5,762 nt of DNA from an uncultured Clostridia bacterium (lineage in GTDB: Bacteria; Bacillota; Clostridia; Oscillospirales; CAG-272): NCBI GenBank assembly GCA_946404295.1, contig CAMJDE010000132.1, forward strand, positions 1-5,762. Direction: 5' to 3'. The number at the start of each line of letters is the position of its first letter. The first letter of the stretch is position 1. Shown here in pieces: positions 1 through 4,875 of this stretch. Under the pieces are notes generated by a model. It ran no database searches. It saw only the letters and a list, made by a program, of their open reading frames with translations, and had not been told where the DNA came from. A program made the position numbers and the translations under genes.

Positions 1-530
1 CTTCGCGCCGCCGCCGTCAGGTCGATCCCGTACTTGTTGAGGTTGGGAAGATCGGCGTCGGAGGGTTCCGCGGGGCGCTTCTCGTTTTTGCTCTGCGCGG
101 TTCCTGCCAGTTGCCCGACCTCGCGCGCGATCTGTCCCGGATCGGCGGAGAGCGAGACCAGCACGCGGCAGCCGGTGCAGTCCTTCTCCCGGCAGATCGA
201 CGCGAGCAGGTGTTCGGTGCCGACGAACCCGCCCGAGAGTTCGTTTGCGATCGCGCCCGCCCCCTCGATCACGGTTTTGGTCCGCGGGGTCATATCGGCG
301 GGGGAGAGCGCCGTTTTGCTGCCCGCCCCGCCGATCTCGGTCACCGTCTCGCGCAGACGGATCGGCGTGATCCCCTTTCCGTCGAGGATACGGGCGGCGG
401 CGGAGTCCTCCTCCTCCGCGAGACCGATCAGGAGATGTTCGGTCCCGACGTAGGTATGTCCGAGGTCCTCCGCCGCCGTCAGCGCGCGGGTCAGCGCGTT
501 CTGCGCTTTTTTGGTCAATCGGTTCTGCAT
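1..530 (-). CDS. clpC: ATP-dependent Clp protease ATP-binding subunit ClpC, N-terminal part (runs off left edge)
   Basis: This is the first 176 codons of a ClpC-type AAA+ unfoldase, which feeds substrates to the ClpP peptidase in the cytoplasm and controls protein quality and regulator turnover. Residues 1 to about 135 form the double Clp_N domain. Its two repeats each carry a VGTEHLL motif, with glutamates at E31 and E106. By alignment from memory these match E32 and E106 of Bacillus subtilis ClpC, which bind phosphoarginine on substrates. A polar linker follows, then LNKYGIDLT at about 163-171, which opens the first AAA+ module; the Walker motifs lie outside the window. The ATG at 530 starts 27 nt after the ctsR stop, so the two genes form one operon. 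The Shine-Dalgarno site is weak (AAAGACGG) and lies in a small hairpin. Residues C113, C118 and C121 form an unusual cluster in the second repeat. Assignment to ClpC rather than ClpB or ClpE rests on the N-domain and on linkage to ctsR. Confidence 0.93.
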   Translation of the reverse strand, partial: MQNRLTKKAQNALTRALTAAEDLGHTYVGTEHLLIGLAEEEDSAAARILDGKGITPIRLRETVTEIGGAGSKTALSPADMTPRTKTVIEGAGAIANELSGGFVGTEHLLASICREKDCTGCRVLVSLSADPGQIAREVGQLAGTAQSKNEKRPAEPSDADLPNLNKYGIDLTAAAR

Positions 531-532
531 AA

Positions 533-548
533 GCCGTCTTTCTACGGC
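533..548 (-). promoter_or_regulatory. Small hairpin over the clpC ribosome-binding region
   Basis: On the minus strand GCCGT and ACGGC pair perfectly (5 bp) around the 6-nt loop AGAAAG. The hairpin ends 2 nt before the clpC ATG. The only Shine-Dalgarno-like bases (AAAGACGG) are split between loop and stem. The pairing is visible in the sequence; an effect on translation is inference, and a 5-bp stem can occur by chance. Confidence 0.3.
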
Positions 549-557
549 GAAAACGGG

Positions 558-1004
558 TCAGTCGGAGAGTGCGATCAACATTCGTTTCAGCCGACGCGCG
601 CGGATGACGTCGCGCTCGGGCGGGTCGATCTCGGAATCCGATACGGCGACCGTCATGACGCGTCCCGTGTCGGGCGAGACGATCCCGTTTTCGACCAGAT
701 TGCGGATCAGGATCCGCGCGTCCTCCGCCCGGATGGCGTCGCCGACCGAGGCGAGCGCGTGCATCAGCGTGATGCGCCCGTCGGGAAAGCGTTTGCGCAC
801 GATGCGGATATACCCGCCGCCGCCCCGTCGGCTGACCGTCAGGTAGCCCCGCTCGGGCGAAAAACGTGACGCGATGACGTAGTTGATCTGGCTCGGCGAG
901 CAGCCGAGCCGCTCCGCCATCTCGTTCCGGCGGATCTCGAGCGTTCCGTCCCGCTCGGCGAGCATCGCCTCGAACAGTTGCGCGATCTGATCCGATATCA
1001 GCAT
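558..1004 (-). CDS. ctsR: Transcriptional repressor CtsR of class III heat-shock genes
   Basis: This 148-residue protein matches CtsR over its full length (B. subtilis CtsR is about 154 residues). CtsR is a dimeric winged-helix repressor of clp genes that releases DNA on heat stress. The N-terminal DNA-binding half has the helix-turn-helix segment RRNEMAERLGCSPSQINYVI (residues 25-44), then RFSPERGYL and the wing with the tetraglycine loop R60-GGGG-YIRI (60-68). That loop is the heat-sensing element in the B. subtilis protein. The C-terminal half (about 75-148) keeps the family signature PPERDVIRARRLKRML near its end. The ATG at 1004 has an AGGGGGG-type ribosome site 8 to 9 nt upstream. A strong promoter with a CtsR box precedes it, so autoregulation is expected, with clpC as the downstream gene. 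The mcsA and mcsB genes found between ctsR and clpC in Bacillus are absent. Confidence 0.96.
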   Translation of the reverse strand: MLISDQIAQLFEAMLAERDGTLEIRRNEMAERLGCSPSQINYVIASRFSPERGYLTVSRRGGGGYIRIVRKRFPDGRITLMHALASVGDAIRAEDARILIRNLVENGIVSPDTGRVMTVAVSDSEIDPPERDVIRARRLKRMLIALSD

Positions 1005-1027
1005 TTCCGTCGCCCCCCTTTTTCTTC

Positions 1028-1056
1028 ATTATACAGGAAAGGTCGGAAAAAGTCAA
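1028..1056 (-). promoter_or_regulatory. SigA-type promoter of ctsR-clpC
   Basis: On the minus strand the -35 hexamer TTGACT (1051-1056) and the -10 hexamer TATAAT (1028-1033) are separated by exactly 17 nt. This is one mismatch from consensus. The leader to the ctsR start would be roughly 17 nt. Confidence 0.85.
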
Positions 1057-1057
1057 A
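1041..1057 (+). promoter_or_regulatory. CtsR operator (heptad direct repeat)
   Basis: Read on the plus strand, GGTCGGA-AAA-AGTCAAA fits the published CtsR consensus (A/G)GTCAAA-NAN-(A/G)GTCAAA. The second heptad matches 7 of 7, the first 5 of 7, and the 3-nt spacer fits. The site covers the whole -35 hexamer and much of the spacer of the ctsR promoter, so CtsR bound there would block RNA polymerase. Repression of its own operon is inferred from this overlap. Confidence 0.75.
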
Positions 1058-1128
1058 CCGATCGCGTCCGTTTTCACCGATTTTTTGTGATGGAAACAGT
1101 ATTGCCGGATTTATCCCGCTTTAAACGG

Positions 1129-1656
1129 TCAGACGTCGGTTGACTCCGAGAGCCGCGTCCGCGCAGTATAATCCGAGTGAATCGCGCGCCAGGTCGCGGC
1201 GTCGACGGAGCCCGTCTCGGGCAGCCCGTAGCGCCGCTGGAGCAGTCCGACGGCGAAGGCGGTCGGGGTCCCGTAGTGCCCCGTGACGTTCGGCGCGGGG
1301 ACCGAGCGATAGACGTCCGAGAGGTCGCCGATCACCGCCTGCAACAGGTACACCGGCGTTCCGCGCGCCCCGATCGAGAGCGGAAAGGGCATCGGGAATG
1401 GGAGCCCCTTCTCACACTCCCGGTCGGCGACGGCTTCGTCGTATTCCAGTTTGATCGCGCGCCAGGTCGCCTCGTCGGCGACCCCCGTCTCGGGCAGCCC
1501 CGCGTGATGCTGAAAGATCATAAGATCGTCCCGCGTCGTCTCCGAAAAGACCCCGTCGACCGCGTGAGATGGGAGCGACGGAATGACGCGCGAGAGTTCG
1601 AGCAGACACCTCTGCAGCGCCTTGACCGCGTTTTTCTTGTCGGTTACGTCGTACAT
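1129..1656 (-). CDS. Peptidoglycan-binding protein with two PG_binding_1 repeats
   Basis: The protein has 175 residues and no signal peptide, membrane segment or catalytic domain. It consists of two PG_binding_1-type repeats, at about 5-72 and 91-163, joined by a proline-rich linker (GLPFPMPFPLSIG, 84-96). Each repeat has the usual layout: a start helix with a leucine-glutamine core (ALQRCLLEL, YLLQAVIGDL), a DGVFS or GHYGT turn, a second helix, and a closing GLPETG..D.ATWRAI..(E/D)Y motif. The last motif is nearly identical in both repeats at DNA level. It is the third gene of the operon. Its ATG is 9 nt after the upstream stop, and its strong Shine-Dalgarno site overlaps that TAA. In this family such domains bind cell-wall peptides or glycan; here the target and cellular site are unknown. 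A spore-envelope role is inferred from the neighbour. Confidence 0.85.
   Translation of the reverse strand: MYDVTDKKNAVKALQRCLLELSRVIPSLPSHAVDGVFSETTRDDLMIFQHHAGLPETGVADEATWRAIKLEYDEAVADRECEKGLPFPMPFPLSIGARGTPVYLLQAVIGDLSDVYRSVPAPNVTGHYGTPTAFAVGLLQRRYGLPETGSVDAATWRAIHSDYTARTRLSESTDV
1181..1227 (-). repeat. 47-nt in-frame direct repeat, copy 2 (downstream in transcription)
   Basis: This copy matches 1454-1500 at 41 of 47 positions, with two perfect 17-nt blocks at the ends. The spacing is 273 nt (91 codons), so both copies encode the GLPETG..D.ATWRAI end of a peptidoglycan-binding repeat in the same frame. Confidence 0.85.
1454..1500 (-). repeat. 47-nt in-frame direct repeat, copy 1 (upstream in transcription)
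   Basis: Partner of 1181-1227. All six mismatches fall in the central 13 nt, in the codons around the variable residues between GLPETG and ATWRAI. Confidence 0.85.
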
Positions 1657-1665
1657 ACTCCCTCC

Positions 1666-3072
1666 TTATCCCGCCCCGAGCGAAAGATCGTAGCCCGGGT
1701 ACTGTCCTTCCGCGGCGATCCTGCCGAAGTAAAGATCGTCGTAGACGTCGGTGATCGCCTTCCAGGTCAGCCCCGTCACCACGCCCCGGTCGCCCGCGAT
1801 CCCGAACAGGTTTTGAAACTGCGTGACGGCGTTTTCGGTCTGCGTGCCGTAGTACCCCGTGACCGGCACCTCGGGAACGTCCGAAAAACTCCCCGCGATG
1901 TAGTTCAGGTAGTTCTGGAGCAAGCGGACGGCGTTCCCCTCGCTCCCGATCTGAAGCAGGATCCCGGGAAAGGGAACAGTCACCCCCTCGGTATAGGTAA
2001 GCGGGATATTCTCGATGATACCCGAGTAGACGTTATACATATAGTACCAGGTCACGGCGTCGATCGTCCCCGTCACGGGCAGCCCGTAGGTCTCCTGAAA
2101 CGCCTTGACCGCGTTCTCGGTCAGGATCCCGAAGTTCCCGTCGATCTCGATTTGCGGGATCGAGTCGATGAACTCTCCGATGTAACTCAGATAATACTGC
2201 ACGATAAAGACGAACTCCCCCGTGTTCCCGCGACCGAGCGTTTCCGGCAGGGTGGTCCTGATCTCCTCGACCGTCAACCCCTCCGAATTGAGGTCGGAGA
2301 GCCGCTTGACCCCGACGTAGACGTTCTGGATCCGGTACCAGGTCGCCGGACCCACGATCCCGTCGGGGGTCAGGTCGAACGCCGACTGAAACGCCTTGAC
2401 CGCGTTGTCGGTCGAGGGACCGAACAGCCCGTTCACGGGATAGATCTTCGGGATCAGGGGATAGTTCGCCGAGATGCGGTTCAGCCGGTTCTGCAGGATC
2501 TCGACGAAGGGACCCGCCGCCCCCTCGCGGAGCGGCACCGGAGGCGCGCTCCCGCCGCCCCCGACCGGGACGCCTTCAACGAGTTCGATATCGTTCCCGA
2601 AATAGGTTTTTAAGATCTCCATGGCGGAAAGCCCGCTTTTGGCGAGCGAGACCGTCCCCCATTGCGAGAGCCCGTCGCAGGTCACCGTCACACCGTCGCA
2701 GTAGACGGCGAAGAGCGGTTCGACGAAGCCCCGCCGTCTGATATAACTGTTGAAAAGTTCGTCGACGATCTCCGAGACGTTTCCGAAAACCTCGCGCCCG
2801 TAGACGAAGGACTGATCGGCGCCGGTCGAGGACGTGATATCGAAATCGTAGCCCTGATTGCGGTAATACTCGGTGTAGACGCGGTTCAGGGTGAAGGAGA
2901 TCTGCGCCAGGATATTCGCCCGGATCGCCTCTTCCGGCCAGGTCGGGTAGATCTCGCTCGAGGCGACGTTCTTGATATAATCGGGAAAGGAAACGGTGAC
3001 GTTCGGCGCCGCCTGCTCGGGTCTGCCGAGGTGGACCGTCACGCATTCGGGTATGGTGGGTGTATTCGGCAT
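1666..3072 (-). CDS. SpoIID-domain protein with three C-terminal peptidoglycan-binding repeats
   Basis: This 468-residue protein has a SpoIID-like domain at about 25-165. It shows the motif DYIKNVASSEIYPTWPEEAI (31-50), where E40 occupies the place of the catalytic glutamate of SpoIID lytic transglycosylases, and CDGLSQWGTVSLAKSGL (132-148), matching the family's GMSQYGA...G signature. C125 and C132 lie where some SpoIID proteins bind zinc. After a GGGGSAPP linker (171-178) come three PG_binding_1 repeats at about 184-252, 277-349 and 370-444, each with a (N/D/T)G.(F/Y)G..T.NAV..FQ core and a TW..(I/M)..VY end. The usual N-terminal membrane anchor of SpoIID is missing and no signal peptide is seen. 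The start at 3072 lies 12 nt after the upstream stop, with a G-rich ribosome site. A cell-wall-cleaving role during sporulation or germination is inferred. It is not the canonical spoIID gene. Confidence 0.85.
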   Translation of the reverse strand: MPNTPTIPECVTVHLGRPEQAAPNVTVSFPDYIKNVASSEIYPTWPEEAIRANILAQISFTLNRVYTEYYRNQGYDFDITSSTGADQSFVYGREVFGNVSEIVDELFNSYIRRRGFVEPLFAVYCDGVTVTCDGLSQWGTVSLAKSGLSAMEILKTYFGNDIELVEGVPVGGGGSAPPVPLREGAAGPFVEILQNRLNRISANYPLIPKIYPVNGLFGPSTDNAVKAFQSAFDLTPDGIVGPATWYRIQNVYVGVKRLSDLNSEGLTVEEIRTTLPETLGRGNTGEFVFIVQYYLSYIGEFIDSIPQIEIDGNFGILTENAVKAFQETYGLPVTGTIDAVTWYYMYNVYSGIIENIPLTYTEGVTVPFPGILLQIGSEGNAVRLLQNYLNYIAGSFSDVPEVPVTGYYGTQTENAVTQFQNLFGIAGDRGVVTGLTWKAITDVYDDLYFGRIAAEGQYPGYDLSLGAG

Positions 3073-3084
3073 AGATCCCCCCCG

Positions 3085-3522
3085 TCAGGCGTCGTTTTGT
3101 CCGTCGGGGTTCCCCTCGCCCGGAAGGTCGGGGCGGACGGTCTCTCCGTCGTAGAGCGGGAGAGGGACCAGCCCGATTGGCTGAACCGTCAGCGTGTCGC
3201 CGAACACCGGGACCGAGAGCGCCCGATAGGGGTAATACCCGTCGAGATACGCCTCGATATCGTAGACGGCGTAGGGGCGCGTCTCGCCCGGTGCGTCGCC
3301 CGCAGACGCGAGCGGGGTCGGCACTTCCGCCGTCGGCGTTTCGCCGTTCCCGTCGGTTTTGAGTTCGACGTCGATCGCGTTGCCGCCGTCCTCGCCCGAC
3401 CGCACGATGACCGACACGCCGGGGAGCGGGATCGCCCCGTTTGCCGTGAAAGCCCGCGCCTTGATATACCCGACCCAGTTGTTCACCGACGGGTATTTGA
3501 AATCGTCCTTGTATAGATCCAT
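3085..3522 (-). CDS. Carboxypeptidase regulatory-like (beta-sandwich) domain protein
   Basis: This 145-residue protein is the first gene of the three-gene operon. The middle has the pattern of a carboxypeptidase regulatory-like or transthyretin-type fold: GYIKARAFTANGAIPLPGVSV (about 18-38), then VELKTDGNGETPTAEVP, then YAVYDIEAYLDGYYPYRALSVPVF. This is the xGxPLPGVxV, TDxxGE and YxIxxxxxGY series of that fold. The C-terminal tail is proline-, glycine- and aspartate-rich. No signal peptide or catalytic residues are seen. I chose the ATG at 3522 because AAAGGCGG sits 6 nt upstream. An in-frame GTG 30 nt earlier (3552) lacks a ribosome site and would lie at the likely transcription start. Such domains often serve as structural or adhesive modules. 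A partner or scaffold role for the SpoIID-like protein encoded 12 nt downstream is inference. Confidence 0.72.
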   Translation of the reverse strand: MDLYKDDFKYPSVNNWVGYIKARAFTANGAIPLPGVSVIVRSGEDGGNAIDVELKTDGNGETPTAEVPTPLASAGDAPGETRPYAVYDIEAYLDGYYPYRALSVPVFGDTLTVQPIGLVPLPLYDGETVRPDLPGEGNPDGQNDA

Positions 3523-3528
3523 TCCAAA

Positions 3529-3536
3529 CCGCCTTT
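3529..3536 (-). promoter_or_regulatory. Ribosome-binding site fixing the start at 3522
   Basis: AAAGGCGG on the minus strand, 6 nt before the ATG. It decides between this ATG and the in-frame GTG at 3552. Confidence 0.65.
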
Positions 3537-3554
3537 CAGGACCTTCGTCCACGA

Positions 3555-3583
3555 CAGTATATGCGGCGCCCCCTCTTTTCGTT
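3555..3583 (-). promoter_or_regulatory. Putative SigK-type sporulation promoter of the three-gene operon
   Basis: On the minus strand AAC (3581-3583), a 17-nt spacer and CATATACTG (3555-3563) fit the B. subtilis SigK consensus AC-N16/17-CATANNNTA at all but the last base. Transcription would start near 3548, giving a leader of about 26 nt before the Shine-Dalgarno-backed ATG. No SigA-type promoter was found on this strand in the gap. The consensus is short, so chance matches occur, but position and gene content support it. Confidence 0.45.
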
Positions 3584-3618
3584 CGTCCGTTTTTTTCGGA
3601 ATTGCCCCCCGCTGACTC

Positions 3619-3647
3619 TTGACAAGGGAAGGGGAAAAAGGTATAAT
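3619..3647 (+). promoter_or_regulatory. SigA-type promoter of the pyrophosphokinase gene
   Basis: TTGACA (3619-3624) and TATAAT (3642-3647) with a 17-nt, G-rich spacer form a perfect consensus promoter. Transcription would begin near 3654, leaving a leader of about 33 nt. It diverges from the SigK-like promoter 36 nt to the left. Confidence 0.9.
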
Positions 3648-3672
3648 AGAGACGAATAATTTAATATTTCAC

Positions 3673-3678
3673 GGAGGG
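3673..3678 (+). promoter_or_regulatory. Ribosome-binding site fixing the start at 3687
   Basis: GGAGGG ends 8 nt before the ATG at 3687. An in-frame GTG at 3678 overlaps this site and so cannot be served by it, which rules it out as the start. Confidence 0.85.
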
Positions 3679-3686
3679 TGCGAAAA

Positions 3687-4820
3687 ATGGGGGAAACGTT
3701 TGTCGGCGAACTCGGCGTGATCGGGATGCGCGGTTGTGAGGACTTTGTCTCGGAGGTGGACTCCTATCTCAAGGATTGGAGACGCCACGACAGCGACGCG
3801 ACGTTCCTGATCGAATCGTCCTGCCCGCGTTTCGGCAGCGGCGAAGGCAAGGGAATGATCAAGGAATCGGTCAGAGGCAAGGATCTCTTCATCATCTGCG
3901 ATATGTTCAACCACGGCGTGACCTACAATATGTACGGTCAGACCGTGCCGATGAGTCCCGACGACCACTACCAGGATCTCAAGCGGATCATCGGGTCGGT
4001 CGAGGGCAAAGCCCACCGGATCTCGGTCATTATGCCGATGCTCTACGAGGGTCGCCAGCACAAGCGTTCGGGGCGTGAGTCGCTCGACTGCGCGCTCGCC
4101 CTGCAGGAACTTGTCAATATGGGCGTCTCCAACCTCATCACCTTCGACGCGCACGACGCGCGGGTGCAGAACGCCATTCCGCTCCACGGTTTCGATAACA
4201 TCCGGACGAGCTATCAGATGATCAAGGCGATGCTCCGCACCTTCCCGGATCTGGTCGTCGATCCCGACCGGATGATCGTCATTTCCCCCGACGAGGGCGC
4301 GATGGCGCGCTGCATCTACTACTCCACGATGCTCGGCATCGACCTCGGTATGTTCTACAAGAGACGGAACTACTCGATCATCGTCAACGGCAAGAACCCG
4401 ATCGAGGCGCACGAGTACCTCGGACGCGACGTGAAGGATATGGACGTCATCATCGTCGACGATATGATCTCGTCGGGCGAATCGGTCCTCGACGTGGCGC
4501 AGCAGTTGAAGGAGAAGGGCGCGCACCGCATCTTCATCTTCGCGACCTTCGGGCTTTTCACCGCCGGACTCGATACCATCGACAAGGCGTACGCGGACGG
4601 GCTGTTCACCAAGATCTTTACGACCAACCTGATCTACCGCATTCCGGAACTCCAGACCCGCGACTGGTACGTCGAGGTCAACCTCTGCAAGTACGTCGCG
4701 TATATCATCGACACGCTCAACCACGACCAGACGATCAGCGGACTGCTCGATCAGTCGAAGCGGATCAAGAAACTGCTCGCCGACCACAAGGCAAGACAGG
4801 CGAAACAGGCGAAAAAATAA
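3687..4820 (+). CDS. prs: Ribose-phosphate pyrophosphokinase (PRPP synthetase), divergent long form
   Basis: The family makes PRPP from ribose 5-phosphate and ATP, for nucleotide, histidine, tryptophan and NAD synthesis, in the cytoplasm. This copy has 377 residues, against about 315 for the usual bacterial enzyme. Recognisable motifs in order are FGSGEGKGMIKESVRGKDLFII (49-70; usual form F.DGE...I..SVRG.D.FI), YEGRQHKRSGRES (120-132; usual RQDRK...RE), FDAHDARVQ (153-161, with the metal-site histidine H156), the flexible-loop KRR (225-227), and the ribose-phosphate loop VDDMISSGES (257-266; usual VDDMIDTGGT). Several substrate-contact residues therefore differ. The extra length includes a segment near 72-95 and a lysine-rich tail. 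Motif order and spacing support a real member of the family, but kinetic or regulatory properties may differ. It may be a second copy beside a standard prs elsewhere, which the window cannot show. Confidence 0.85.
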   Translation: MGETFVGELGVIGMRGCEDFVSEVDSYLKDWRRHDSDATFLIESSCPRFGSGEGKGMIKESVRGKDLFIICDMFNHGVTYNMYGQTVPMSPDDHYQDLKRIIGSVEGKAHRISVIMPMLYEGRQHKRSGRESLDCALALQELVNMGVSNLITFDAHDARVQNAIPLHGFDNIRTSYQMIKAMLRTFPDLVVDPDRMIVISPDEGAMARCIYYSTMLGIDLGMFYKRRNYSIIVNGKNPIEAHEYLGRDVKDMDVIIVDDMISSGESVLDVAQQLKEKGAHRIFIFATFGLFTAGLDTIDKAYADGLFTKIFTTNLIYRIPELQTRDWYVEVNLCKYVAYIIDTLNHDQTISGLLDQSKRIKKLLADHKARQAKQAKK

Positions 4821-4831
4821 ACGAAAAAAAG

Positions 4832-4862
4832 AACGCCGGCTGTCAAAACGACAGCCGGCGTT
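4832..4862. terminator. Bidirectional intrinsic terminator
   Basis: A perfect 13-bp stem (4832-4844 with 4850-4862) closes a 5-nt loop. TTTTCGTTT follows on the plus strand, and on the minus strand the stem is followed by CTTTTTTTCG. It sits between the converging pyrophosphokinase (stop at 4820) and response regulator (stop at 4876) genes and should end transcription from both sides. Confidence 0.93.
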
Positions 4863-4875
4863 TTCGTTTGGTCGG

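Noticed and set aside
111..869. Plus-strand open frames opposite clpC and ctsR
   Set aside because: They are out-of-frame shadows of two well-supported minus-strand genes, spanning their junction without a ribosome site or known domain.
1058..1128. Terminator between the three-gene operon and ctsR
   Set aside because: The best pairing (CGG-GATAAAT-CCG on the minus strand) is a 3-bp stem with no T tract after it, so I do not call a terminator. Read-through into ctsR stays possible.
1177..2613. Long plus-strand open frame (478 codons) opposite the two peptidoglycan-binding genes
   Set aside because: It is rich in R, D, V and P with no domain pattern and no ribosome site. Long antisense frames are expected opposite GC-rich genes with biased third positions, and the minus-strand proteins have clear domains.
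1129..3522. Phage or tailocin lysis cassette as an explanation for unsecreted peptidoglycan-binding proteins
   Set aside because: No holin, tail, capsid or integrase genes are present. The flanks are housekeeping genes, and the SpoIID domain and SigK-like promoter fit sporulation better.
3523..3552. Ten-residue N-terminal extension of the beta-sandwich protein from a GTG at 3552
   Set aside because: No Shine-Dalgarno site precedes the GTG, while the ATG at 3522 has AAAGGCGG at 6 nt. The putative transcription start also lies near 3548.
3586..3600. TCCG-T7-CGGA dyad as a terminator in the divergent promoter gap
   Set aside because: The stem is only 4 bp with the T run in the loop rather than after the stem, and no transcript should end there.
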